Origin: Paracoccaceae bacterium
Lineage (GTDB): Bacteria > Pseudomonadota > Alphaproteobacteria > Rhodobacterales > Rhodobacteraceae
DNA: 26,731 nucleotides
Direction: 5' to 3'
Assembly: GCA_023263735.1 (NCBI GenBank)
Contig: JALQUQ010000002.1
Location: 1-26,731 of the forward strand
Shown here: positions 7,647-14,897 of the stretch, one piece after another
Numbering within the stretch: position 1 is the stretch's first letter
Layout of the letters: every line of letters starts with the position of its first letter
Notes under the pieces: model-generated
What the model was told of the DNA's origin: nothing
What the model saw: the letters and a program-made list of their open reading frames with translations, nothing else
Databases searched by the model: none
Made by a program: the position numbers and the translations under genes

Positions 7647-9176
7647 GTGCGCGGTCCCCATAACATCTGGCGTTTGATTCGGACCCTCGCCACGCTTGAG
7701 CGCACCGGTGCAATCGGTGTGGTGCTGGAGGCGTTTCGCGCCCCGGCAAATATTCGGTTTGCAGCCCGGGTTCTGGGGTGGCCGTTCAAACCGCTTGGTC
7801 TGCGCGGTGATCCGGCGTTGCCCCCTGCGACGCGCGCGCTGACGGCGCTTGGCCCGGCTTATATCAAATTTGGGCAAATCCTTTCCACGCGTCCCGACAT
7901 CGTGGGCGATGAACTGGCCGAGCAGTTGAAGGATCTGCAAGACCGCCTGCCGCCGTTCCCGACCGCGATTGCCAAAAAGATGGTCGAGGCCGAGTTGGAG
8001 TGCCCGGCCGATGATCTGTTCACCGATTTTTCCGATGCAGTCGCCGCCGCGTCGATAGCGCAGGTTCACCGGGCGACGGTTCTGGAAACAGGTCAGGATG
8101 TCGCCGTAAAGGTTCTGCGTCCGGGGATCGAAAAGGCGTTTCGCAAAGACATCGACGCCTTTTATCTTGCGGCGCAAACGATTGAAATTCTGGCACCTTC
8201 GGCGCGCCGCCTGCGCCCGATGGATGTGATCCGCCACTTCGAAGGCGTTGTTCTGGGGGAGTTGGACTTTCGGCTTGAATCCAGCGCGGCCGCCGAATTT
8301 GCGGCCAACACGGAAAAGGATCAGGGCTTCAAGGTGCCCACCGTGCTCTGGCATTTGTCGGGGCGTTCGGTCATGACCTTGGGATGGGCGGAAGGCTTCC
8401 CGCTCAAAGACAACGATGCGATCGATGCGGCCGGATTGGATCGCAAGGTTCTGGGTGCCCGTGTGCTGCAGTTGTTCCTGAACCACGCTTTGCGCGACGG
8501 CTATTTTCACGCCGACATGCATCAGGGGAATCTAAAGGTTTCGTCTGACGGGAACATCATCGCCTATGATTTCGGAATCATGGGACGGATCGACGAATAC
8601 ACCCGCCGCGTCTATGCCGAGATCTTGTTCGGTTTCATCCGCAAGGATTACCGCCGGGTTGCCGAGGTTCATTTCGAGGCGGGTTACGTTCCGGCTGACC
8701 GCGACATCGACGAATTCGCCCGCGCTTTGCGCGCCGTCGGAGAGCCCATCTTTGGGATGGAGGCCAGTCGCATTTCGATGGCGCGGCTTTTGTCCTATCT
8801 GTTCGAGGTGACCGAGCGTTTTGGCATGGAAACCCGGACGGAACTGATCTTGCTGCAACGCACCATGGTTGTGGTCGAGGGTGTGGCCCGTGGGCTGGAC
8901 CCCCATATCAACATCTGGGAAGTCGCAAAGCCCATCGTGGAATCCTATATCTCAAAGAATATTGGACCGCGGGCTTTGGCGCGCGATCTGGGACGGACGC
9001 TGCGCGTCTTGTCCCGCTTTGGGCCGCGGTTGCCGCGCCTTGTCGAGACTGCGCTGATCTCACAATCCGAGTCGGCGACCCGTATGCCGCAAAAGCGGAT
9101 CAAGTCGCGTCTGGTTGTGGGGGCGGCTTTGGTGGCGACCTTTGGGCTGGGCGTTTGGCTGGGTCACATCGTCTGA
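7647..9176 (+). CDS. ubiB: Ubiquinone biosynthesis accessory kinase-like protein UbiB
   Basis: The 509-residue protein belongs to the ABC1/ADCK/UbiB atypical kinase family. It has the KxGQ motif (KFGQ, 74-77) in the N-terminal extension, the Ala-rich loop AAASIAQVH in place of a Gly-rich loop (133-141), the lysine of VAVKVLRPG (K155), and a catalytic-type HADMHQGN followed by YDFGIMGR. The C-terminus has a hydrophobic segment ([21 protein letters not shown], in two pieces) that anchors it in the inner membrane. UbiB family ATPases help extract ubiquinone precursors from the membrane. It starts with GTG right after the ubiE stop. Its last 13 nt overlap the end of a convergent gene. Confidence 0.96.
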   Translation: MRGPHNIWRLIRTLATLERTGAIGVVLEAFRAPANIRFAARVLGWPFKPLGLRGDPALPPATRALTALGPAYIKFGQILSTRPDIVGDELAEQLKDLQDRLPPFPTAIAKKMVEAELECPADDLFTDFSDAVAAASIAQVHRATVLETGQDVAVKVLRPGIEKAFRKDIDAFYLAAQTIEILAPSARRLRPMDVIRHFEGVVLGELDFRLESSAAAEFAANTEKDQGFKVPTVLWHLSGRSVMTLGWAEGFPLKDNDAIDAAGLDRKVLGARVLQLFLNHALRDGYFHADMHQGNLKVSSDGNIIAYDFGIMGRIDEYTRRVYAEILFGFIRKDYRRVAEVHFEAGYVPADRDIDEFARALRAVGEPIFGMEASRISMARLLSYLFEVTERFGMETRTELILLQRTMVVVEGVARGLDPHINIWEVAKPIVESYISKNIGPRALARDLGRTLRVLSRFGPRLPRLVETALISQSESATRMPQKRIKSRLVVGAALVATFGLGVWLGHIV

Positions 9177-10009
9177 ACGTCGGATAAGCCGTTGATCTCC
9201 AAGCCAACGGCTCGATCATAATCGGTGAAGCCCCGGCGCGACTTCCACTGGCAATGCGCGGCGATTCGCCAATGTAGTATGGGGGCCAAGGCAAGATACC
9301 GCGCCTTGGTCTCGGCGCAGTTGTAGCCTGCAAAAAAGGCATCGCGGTCAGATACGGTCAGCGCCGCCCCGCCGTAAAGCCACTGCATGGCTGGGGAAAG
9401 AAAAGCGGCGATATCCTCGACCGGATCGCCCCATGCCGGGCATTGCCAGTCGATCAAGACCGGCGTTCCGGCTGCATCAATGATATTTCCAGCAACGGCA
9501 TCGCCATGGATCAATGACTTTGACGCAGGGCGAAGGTCTGGCACATTCGGGCAAGGGGGCAAATCCTCGACGGCTTCGCCGGCAATTAGGAGGGCATGGC
9601 GCTTCAAGTCCGCGCCCATGGGGGCCTGCCGGAATGCAAGGTCAGGATCAAGGTTCAGACGGTGCAGCCTTGACAGCATCGCACCAACTGCAAAAGGCGT
9701 GGCCGTTCCGGTTTGCCCGTCCACATGCCGATACACCACCAACATGGGGCCCGTCGAAATCAGGTCCGGGCCCAATCCCGTACCGGAAAGGGCAATCAGG
9801 GCCCGCGCCTCGGCTGATGGATCGTTTGGGAAAAGCGGGCTGCTGGCATCTGCGCAATAGGATTTTACAACAGCGGTCCCAACCCTCCAGCTTTGATTGG
9901 TCCGACCCCCAAAAAGGGGAGACCAGTCTTGCCCGATCAATTCCGGGGCAATCTGTTCCGCCGCATCGATCAGGTCATGAGGTTCGCGAGAGGCAAGGGG
10001 TTTGAGCAT
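9164..10009 (-). CDS. Phosphotransferase of the APH/choline kinase superfamily
   Basis: The 281-residue protein has the kinase-like fold of aminoglycoside phosphotransferases and choline kinases: a N-terminal GGRTNQSWRV nucleotide-loop region, catalytic HGDAVAGN (HGD at 168-170, N175) and the metal-binding aspartate in VLIDWQCPAWGDP (D187). The substrate is not evident; choline, ethanolamine, a sugar or another small alcohol are possible, and I would not call it an antibiotic-resistance gene. The ATG at 10009 is preferred to an in-frame TTG at 10018; neither has a clear ribosome site. It lies 60 nt downstream of flgD on the same strand and may be co-transcribed with fliK-flgD. It ends convergently, overlapping ubiB by 13 nt. 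Confidence 0.85.
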   Translation of the reverse strand: MLKPLASREPHDLIDAAEQIAPELIGQDWSPLFGGRTNQSWRVGTAVVKSYCADASSPLFPNDPSAEARALIALSGTGLGPDLISTGPMLVVYRHVDGQTGTATPFAVGAMLSRLHRLNLDPDLAFRQAPMGADLKRHALLIAGEAVEDLPPCPNVPDLRPASKSLIHGDAVAGNIIDAAGTPVLIDWQCPAWGDPVEDIAAFLSPAMQWLYGGAALTVSDRDAFFAGYNCAETKARYLALAPILHWRIAAHCQWKSRRGFTDYDRAVGLEINGLSDVQTM

Positions 10010-10069
10010 GCGCGGCAATTTATGCGCAAAGGCGGGTCCCCTGCAATCTGCCAGCGACGCGCCAATGTG

Positions 10070-10726
10070 TCAGGGCGACCGAAGAGCGGTGATCGACGCG
10101 GCCGGAACCGTGACCCCCCCGGCAAGAACCAAGACCGAACCTTCCGGGCTTCCCTGCACTTCGGCAATCGTGGCGTAATGTTCGATGCCGGTGGTCGTTA
10201 ACAGTTCGTCTCCCAGATAACTTTCCAGACTCAGGCGATAGGTGCCCGTTGGAAGCGGCTCCCCCGTGGCACCCGCTCCTAACCATTCATAGGGGGCCGT
10301 TGAGACCGGAATATCCTCTCGTGCGACGATCTGGTTTCCGGAATCGCGCGCGACAAGCACCGCCCGATCCGCCGCCGCGGCGGGATTGGGTGAAACCGTG
10401 ACCGAGGTGCCATCCCGATAGACATCGGCATCCACTCGCGCCTCTTGCCCAACGAACCCGGCCAATTGAGCCATGCCGATCACGCCAAATTGCGTCTGCA
10501 GCGATTCAAGAATTTGGTTTGTTCTGACCGCTTGCTCGACACCGGAAAAGGTTGCCAACTGCACTGCATAATCCGCCGAATCGATCGGATTGAGCGGGTC
10601 CTGATTTTGCATTTGGACCGTCAGCATTTTCAGAAAGGTCTCATAATCGCTGCTCGCCTTCGTACCTTGGGCTGCTGAGGTCTTTGGCGTTCGCGCCACA
10701 TCCGCGACAGGCTGAATGCTTTCCAC
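10070..10726 (-). CDS. flgD: Flagellar hook assembly scaffold FlgD
   Basis: The 218-residue protein has the FlgD N-terminal signature (YETFLKMLTVQMQNQDPLNP, then DYAVQLATFSGVEQ), which marks the exported hook-cap protein, followed by a FlgD Ig-like/Tudor region (EWLGAGATGEPLPTGTYRLSLE). It is exported and caps the growing hook, to be later removed. The start is a GTG at 10726 preceded by GAGAGGA at 7-nt spacing, which decides it. It is 12 nt downstream of fliK on the same strand, so hook-length control and hook cap are made together. The hook protein FlgE itself is not in the window. Confidence 0.95.
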   Translation of the reverse strand: MESIQPVADVARTPKTSAAQGTKASSDYETFLKMLTVQMQNQDPLNPIDSADYAVQLATFSGVEQAVRTNQILESLQTQFGVIGMAQLAGFVGQEARVDADVYRDGTSVTVSPNPAAAADRAVLVARDSGNQIVAREDIPVSTAPYEWLGAGATGEPLPTGTYRLSLESYLGDELLTTTGIEHYATIAEVQGSPEGSVLVLAGGVTVPAASITALRSP

Positions 10727-10738
10727 TTTGGGTTCCTC

Positions 10739-12268
10739 TCATAACCGAAGATCAAGCCGGTCTTGGCTCGATTTGGGTTGGGACAATTCGATCTGTGTCT
10801 CAGGGCCTTGGGGCGCCTCAAAACCCGCGCCGGGAGCGAACAATGGCGTTGCAGTTGGTGTACGTCCTTGGCTCTGAGACCCCGAGCCAAAACTGAGAGA
10901 GGTGTCCGAGAATCCCGCCGCACGCATTTCAGACATAAGGTGGTCGCCATTGCGGCGCATGAAATCAAGAACATCAGGTCGATCGGCCTGAACCACAACA
11001 TGAATTTTGTGGCCTATTGTCTGCAAATCGAATTGCACATGCCCCAGTTCTTCGGGGGAAAGGCGAATCCGAGTTCGCCCGTTCGGATGTGTTCGCAAGG
11101 TCGCCACCAAATTGTCGGTGGTCTGGGGCAAGACAATCCTTTGCGTCACACTGTTTGGGGGAAGATCTTTTGAAACTGCGGGGCCGTCGCTTTCTGGCAA
11201 TTGGCTTGGGGCAATCAGCGGATCCCCTGGCGCGACAGATGCCAATTGCCGCAGCTCGGATTGTACAAAGTTCAATCGAGGGGTGGTCTTGGTCGGGACC
11301 CCTTCAATCGTCTTGGCCTCAATTCCGGTTGGTAGGTGTAAAGGGGCAAAACCCGATTGTTCTTCTATCGGAAAGGACACGTGCGCGTGAACAGGTGAGT
11401 CGTTCGTTTCAAGGGGCGCGGCGGCCATGGGACGTGCCGCAAACGGAATACGCTCAAATCTTACAGAACTAAATTCTTGATCCCGTGTTTGGAGATTCTT
11501 CGGGTCTTGGGGGACGCCATCATCCGTCGAATTGCCACCACGCGCGGCCGGTGTTTCTTTCGGAGTGACACTCAACTCGGCGGGCAATTCCTGACCACCT
11601 GTCGCACCAATCCGATCCGAAATCCGCACATATCGAACTGGCGCCGCTGCAAAAACAGAAGACGAATCTTTTTGCGCTTCGAGAATCGGCGTTTCTGCCG
11701 TTGTGGATTTTATGGCGGTTTCCTGGGGCAAGAAATCAGGCGGCTGGATGGGGGGAGGCAACGGCCCGGCCCGATCAATGACCGGCGCGCCCGCGGGGTT
11801 TTCTGAATGCATGGGTAGGGAAAGTTTTGTGACCTCTGGCTCTGACCGATGCGTAGTCCTGATCGGAGCGATACTTGCGTCACCCTGATTAGGTTGACGT
11901 GTATCCCTCGCCGCCGATGGCCCATCCGTCTGAGCCGAAAGAAATCTATCGGTCAGGATGGGCTGTTCGTCGCCGCCAGACTGTCTCGTCTGAATGCCCG
12001 AACCATCGACAAACCATCCTATGCCGTGTGGTGGGTTAAGGGGAGAGCCAGAGAAAATGACCTGCGGTTCATCCTCCGATTCAGTTGGATCGGTGGCAGA
12101 AGACGTCTCTCCTTGAACCTTGATTGCCAGCCCCTCTGCCGCACCCTCGTTGGTATGAAGCGATTCAAGGAGGACTGAAAATGCCAAATCCGACACCGAA
12201 GGCGGATTGGAAGTGATCGGAGCAGCGGCCAATTTGACAAGAGTCCCAGGTGGAATTTGGATCTGCAT
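10739..12268 (-). CDS. fliK: Flagellar hook-length control protein FliK
   Basis: The product is about 509 residues: a long, poorly conserved, Pro/Ser/Thr-rich and probably extended N-terminal part and a C-terminal Flg_hook domain. The latter is seen in LVATLRTHPNGRTRIRLSPEELGHVQFDLQ followed by a beta-rich VVVQADRPDVLDFMRRNGDHL (given here in parts), roughly residues 395-475. FliK measures the hook and triggers the FlhB export-specificity switch; FlhB is in this same window. An in-frame TTG at 12322 would lengthen it by 18 residues, but the ATG at 12268 (MQIQIPPGTLV) has a GGA-containing site upstream and is preferred. It is transcribed divergently from the flgJ-like gene. Confidence 0.9.
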   Translation of the reverse strand: MQIQIPPGTLVKLAAAPITSNPPSVSDLAFSVLLESLHTNEGAAEGLAIKVQGETSSATDPTESEDEPQVIFSGSPLNPPHGIGWFVDGSGIQTRQSGGDEQPILTDRFLSAQTDGPSAARDTRQPNQGDASIAPIRTTHRSEPEVTKLSLPMHSENPAGAPVIDRAGPLPPPIQPPDFLPQETAIKSTTAETPILEAQKDSSSVFAAAPVRYVRISDRIGATGGQELPAELSVTPKETPAARGGNSTDDGVPQDPKNLQTRDQEFSSVRFERIPFAARPMAAAPLETNDSPVHAHVSFPIEEQSGFAPLHLPTGIEAKTIEGVPTKTTPRLNFVQSELRQLASVAPGDPLIAPSQLPESDGPAVSKDLPPNSVTQRIVLPQTTDNLVATLRTHPNGRTRIRLSPEELGHVQFDLQTIGHKIHVVVQADRPDVLDFMRRNGDHLMSEMRAAGFSDTSLSFGSGSQSQGRTPTATPLFAPGAGFEAPQGPETQIELSQPKSSQDRLDLRL

Positions 12269-12315
12269 TCTGCATTCCAGTTTGCTGATTATTCCTGATC
12301 CTAGGCCTTGATTGC

Positions 12316-12332
12316 TTACCAATTCTTTACCC
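12316..12332. promoter_or_regulatory. Possible CtrA-type binding site between fliK and flgJ
   Basis: TTACC (12316-12320) is repeated as TTACC (12327-12331) exactly 11 bp on, the TTAA-N7-TTAA spacing of CtrA boxes with one mismatch per half. It sits in the 109-bp divergent gap between fliK and the flgJ-like gene. CtrA is known to control flagellar genes in many alphaproteobacteria; binding here is inference. Confidence 0.35.
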
Positions 12333-12377
12333 AGAATCAGCAGAATTCCTGAAACTTCTACTCAAATGGAGGATTGG

Positions 12378-12674
12378 ATGACTGTATCGATTCAGTGGGC
12401 GCCGACGGTCGGGATTGGCGCTGATCACATTGAAAAGATGAAAGAAACCGCACGGGCGCTTGAAGCGGAGTTCCTCTCTGAAATCCTTGGTTATGCGCAT
12501 TTGGGCGAGATGCCTGAAGGTTTTGATGGCGGCGCAGGGGAGGTTCAGTTTGCTTCGCTTCTCCGCCACGAACAGGCAAAGCTGATGGCAAACAAGGGGG
12601 GGATCGGTCTGGCCGAAATGATCTTTCAATCGATGATGAGAGCCGAAGAAAAGGTGAAAAATGTTGCAAATTGA
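12378..12674 (+). CDS. flgJ: Rod-binding protein, FlgJ N-terminal-type (CheL-like)
   Basis: The 98-residue protein corresponds to the rod-binding domain of FlgJ alone: ARALEAEFLSEILGYA, then GGAGEVQFASLLRHEQAKLMANKGGIGLAEMIFQSM, which matches the pattern (E..F...L...L..A, GIG/A..I). The peptidoglycan hydrolase domain found in enterobacterial FlgJ is absent, as is usual in alphaproteobacteria where the small protein is sometimes called CheL. It should act as the rod-assembly scaffold. The ATG at 12378 has GGAGGA at 5-nt spacing, better than the in-frame ATG at 12366. It overlaps the next gene by 14 nt, suggesting coupling. Confidence 0.85.
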   Translation: MTVSIQWAPTVGIGADHIEKMKETARALEAEFLSEILGYAHLGEMPEGFDGGAGEVQFASLLRHEQAKLMANKGGIGLAEMIFQSMMRAEEKVKNVAN

Positions 12675-12969
12675 GTCACTTATGGATGACTTGAAATCTG
12701 CCATCCTTGGTGGAGACTTACTTAAGATTCGGGGCCTCTCCGATAGAATCGATGCCGCTGTAACCGCAGTTGATTTTTCTCCAACGGACTCGATGATTCG
12801 AAAGGCCCAGCGAAACCTAGCCCTTTTGGAGGCGGCGCTCTCTGGTGTCAAATCCGCGCGACGTCGAATTGCAGAGGTCGAAAAAACTGGCCGGGGTCTG
12901 ACCGTTTATGATGAAAATGGCGAGCTTCAAACGGTTTCCAAAACGCGAGCCAGCGACCGACGCTTCTGA
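12661..12969 (+). CDS. Small helical flagellar protein, possibly FlgN-like chaperone
   Basis: The 102-residue product is predicted to be mostly helical and rich in Leu/Ala/Arg (MLQIESLMDDLKSAILGG, then MIRKAQRNLALLEAALSGVKSARRRIAEVEK), with a polar C-terminal tail GRGLTVYDENGELQ. The two-helix pattern and its place between the rod-binding gene and the flagellin gene recall FlgN-type chaperones of hook-filament junction proteins, and the tail motif TVYDENG is also seen in alphaproteobacterial FlgN-like sequences as I remember them. It is shorter than classical FlgN (about 140). It overlaps the flgJ-like gene by 14 nt, so both are probably one operon. The function is inference. Confidence 0.75.
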   Translation: MLQIESLMDDLKSAILGGDLLKIRGLSDRIDAAVTAVDFSPTDSMIRKAQRNLALLEAALSGVKSARRRIAEVEKTGRGLTVYDENGELQTVSKTRASDRRF

Positions 12970-13006
12970 ATTGAAACAAATCCGATTTGAAGCGATGAGG
13001 TGTGTT

Positions 13007-13098
13007 CATTCTTGCTTAGCAGTTGCCCGGTTTTATGGGCTTGCGTCCCGAGGTCGGGATGGCACCCAAGCCGATCATCTTGGGTATAGGCAAGAATG
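13007..13098 (+). other. Nested inverted repeats in the fliC upstream region
   Basis: CATTCTTGC (13007-13015) is matched by GCAAGAATG (13090-13098), enclosing an inner stem GGCTTG/CAAGCC (13038-13043 with 13067-13072) that itself encloses TCCCGA-GG-TCGGGA (13046-13059). An alternative small stem GCCC/GGGC (13025-13028 with 13037-13040) would compete with the inner stem. If transcribed, this would form a multi-tier leader structure ahead of fliC. Confidence 0.6.
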
Positions 13099-13105
13099 CC
13101 CTTCC

Positions 13106-13122
13106 TGCCATCCATGATGGCA
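13106..13122 (+). other. Palindrome TGCCATC-CAT-GATGGCA upstream of fliC
   Basis: The arms are perfect 7-mers (13106-13112 and 13116-13122) around a 3-nt centre, 44 bp before the fliC start. It could be an operator for a dimeric regulator or an RNA hairpin. Its right arm overlaps the sigma-54-like -24 element. Confidence 0.55.
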
Positions 13123-13133
13123 CGTTTGCTGCG
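13118..13133 (+). promoter_or_regulatory. Sigma-54-like -24/-12 element before fliC
   Basis: TGGCACG (13118-13124) is followed after 4 nt by CTGC (13129-13132), so the GG and GC pairs have the exact 12-bp spacing of RpoN promoters; the -12 box differs from TTGC at one base. Transcription would start near 13143, leaving a leader of about 22 nt. A chance match cannot be excluded in a GC-rich genome. Confidence 0.4.
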
Positions 13134-13165
13134 CGAAACGCGTGGCCCTTGCGAAGGAATGACAC

Positions 13166-14452
13166 ATGTCTTCGATTCTGACGAACAACGGCGCGATGGT
13201 TGCCCTGCAGACCATGAAGTCGATCAACAAAAATCTGGGTCAGGTGCAATCCCAGATTTCAACAGGCAAGGCCGTTGCAAATGCCAAAGATAATGCAGCC
13301 GTCTGGGCGATTTCCAAAACGATGGAATCCGATGTCAAAGGTTTCAAGGGAATTTCGTCCAGTCTGTCTTTGGGCAGTTCTACCATTGCGGTCGCCCGTT
13401 CGGCGGCCGAACAAATCACGGACCTCTTGACAGAAATCAAGGATAAGGTGGTCGCATCGCAGGAAGAAAACGTTGATCGGACCAAAATTCAGGCCGATGT
13501 TTCTGCGCTGCGCGATCAAATCGGCTCGATCGTTGGTGCCGCGCAATTCAACGGTCTAAATCTGTTGTCCAACCGGCAAAGCGGTGCAACGGTTGCCAAC
13601 ATTGTTGGCAATACCGGTACGGGTAAAGGTGTTTTGGGTTCCAGCAACGTTGATATCCTGTCGTCGCTCGACCGTAGCGCCAGCGGTGTAGCGACGTCGA
13701 ATATCAAGGTTTCAAAGGCTGACTTGGGTATTCAGGCGCGTGTTGCCGGGGCCGGTACCGACATCGCCGCGACCGCAGCCACGGGCGCGGGTGCGGTTGC
13801 CGCTGCCGCATCGGGCACGATTTCGATTGTTGGTGATACGGGTACGGCGGTGCGCGGTGGCAACAAGGTATTGGCCGGCGATACCTATGCGATTGGCGGT
13901 TTGACGGGCATTTCGGCTGCGGTCAGCTATGTCGCCAGGGACGGTGATTCGACGACCGATATTGCCAAAGGCTTGGTAGAGCGGTTGAATTTCGAAGCGA
14001 AAAAGGCAGGTGTTTCGATTTCGGCGGAGTTTGACGCGTCCGGTGCAAACCCAGGCGTAAAGATTACTAACGGTACGTCGGCCGGGATTACCACAACCAC
14101 CACCGTCACAACGGGGGGGACGGCCGGCGGTGGGTTGGAGATTCTGAAAGACCTCGATGTTTCAACAAACACGGGGGCCGAGGCCGCGCTTTCCGCGATT
14201 GAAGGGCTTACTCAATCGGCCATCCAGGCGGCTTCCGATTTTGGTACCACACAAAGTCGGATCGACGTTCAGCAGAGCTTTGTCTCCAACCTCGTGGACT
14301 CGCTCAAGGCCGGTATCGGATCGATGCTTGATGCCAATATGGAAGAAGCCTCGGCCCGGCTCCAGGCGTTGCAGGTTCAGCAGCAGCTGGCAACGCAATC
14401 GCTTTCGATTGCCAATCAGGCACCGCAGAGCATTCTTTCGCTCTTCCGCTAA
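13166..14452 (+). CDS. fliC: Flagellin
   Basis: The 428-residue filament protein has the conserved N-terminal coiled region (about 1-140: MSSILTNNGAMVALQTMKSI, ISTGKAVANAKDNAAVWAIS, later RDQIGSIVGAAQFNGLNLL) and the C-terminal region (about 345-428) ending QQQLATQSLSIANQAPQSILSLFR, the alphaproteobacterial pattern. The middle, exposed part is rich in Ala, Gly and Thr, with a run TTTTTVTTGG near 310-325 (approximate). It is exported by the type III apparatus and polymerises outside the cell. Ribosome site AAGGA lies 7 nt before ATG 13166. flaF and flbT, its usual regulators, follow immediately. Only one flagellin gene is in the window. Confidence 0.98.
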   Translation: MSSILTNNGAMVALQTMKSINKNLGQVQSQISTGKAVANAKDNAAVWAISKTMESDVKGFKGISSSLSLGSSTIAVARSAAEQITDLLTEIKDKVVASQEENVDRTKIQADVSALRDQIGSIVGAAQFNGLNLLSNRQSGATVANIVGNTGTGKGVLGSSNVDILSSLDRSASGVATSNIKVSKADLGIQARVAGAGTDIAATAATGAGAVAAAASGTISIVGDTGTAVRGGNKVLAGDTYAIGGLTGISAAVSYVARDGDSTTDIAKGLVERLNFEAKKAGVSISAEFDASGANPGVKITNGTSAGITTTTTVTTGGTAGGGLEILKDLDVSTNTGAEAALSAIEGLTQSAIQAASDFGTTQSRIDVQQSFVSNLVDSLKAGIGSMLDANMEEASARLQALQVQQQLATQSLSIANQAPQSILSLFR

Positions 14453-14459
14453 CGCAAGA

Positions 14460-14482
14460 GGGTCAGGGGGCTCCCCTGACCC
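14460..14482 (+). terminator. Strong hairpin between fliC and flaF
   Basis: GGGTCAGGGG (14460-14469) and CCCCTGACCC (14473-14482) form a perfect 10-bp stem with a 3-nt loop, 8 nt after the fliC stop. The following sequence (ACCTTCCTTGAG) has no real T-run, so it may act as a partial terminator or a 3' stabiliser that lets fliC mRNA be more abundant than flaF-flbT. Confidence 0.65.
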
Positions 14483-14519
14483 ACCTTCCTTGAGTTGAAG
14501 ATTAGCGAAGGAAATCAAA

Positions 14520-14897
14520 GTGAATGCGATCACACATTCCCGGTCTGGCTATGCTCGTCCGGATGCCACATTGCGCCCGATGCGCACCATTGAATATGAT
14601 GTTCTGGCTCAGGTGACCCGGGAACTTGCCGTCAGTTGGCCCAGAAGAAAGGAAAACTTTCCGGCGCTCGTCGCTGCTCTGACACGCAATCTTGAGTTCT
14701 GGACGGCCTTGGCGGCCGATGTTGCGTCACCGAACAATGAACTTCCGGCTCATCTACGGGCCCAGATCTTTTATCTTTACGAGTTTACAGCGCATCAAAG
14801 TCAAATCCTGATGCGCAAAGAGGGTAACATAGAGTCCTTGATTGACATAAACAGTGCAGTCATGCGCGGACTTCGGGGTCAAGGAGGTGCGCCATGA
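14520..14897 (+). CDS. flaF: Flagellin synthesis regulator FlaF
   Basis: The 125-residue protein has the FlaF features EYDVLAQVTRELAV, then NLEFWTALAADVASPNNELPAHLRAQIFYLYEFT and ending in LIDINSAVMRGLRG (quoted in parts). FlaF is needed for flagellin production in alphaproteobacteria and is antagonised by FlbT, acting at translation or secretion of flagellin. The start is GTG at 14520 with AAGGA at 7-nt spacing. It lies 67 nt after fliC and overlaps flbT by 4 nt (ATGA). The length is near the usual 110-125 residues. Confidence 0.93.
   Translation: MNAITHSRSGYARPDATLRPMRTIEYDVLAQVTRELAVSWPRRKENFPALVAALTRNLEFWTALAADVASPNNELPAHLRAQIFYLYEFTAHQSQILMRKEGNIESLIDINSAVMRGLRGQGGAP

Noticed and set aside
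6807..8522. Upstream extension of the mutM frame by about 570 codons
   Set aside because: It runs antisense to ubiE and ubiB; the MutM N-terminus must begin MPEL because the proline is the catalytic nucleophile.
9164..10009. Aminoglycoside resistance gene
   Set aside because: The APH-like fold is shared by choline and many other kinases; chromosomal placement next to flgD and no mobile-element signs argue against a resistance cassette.
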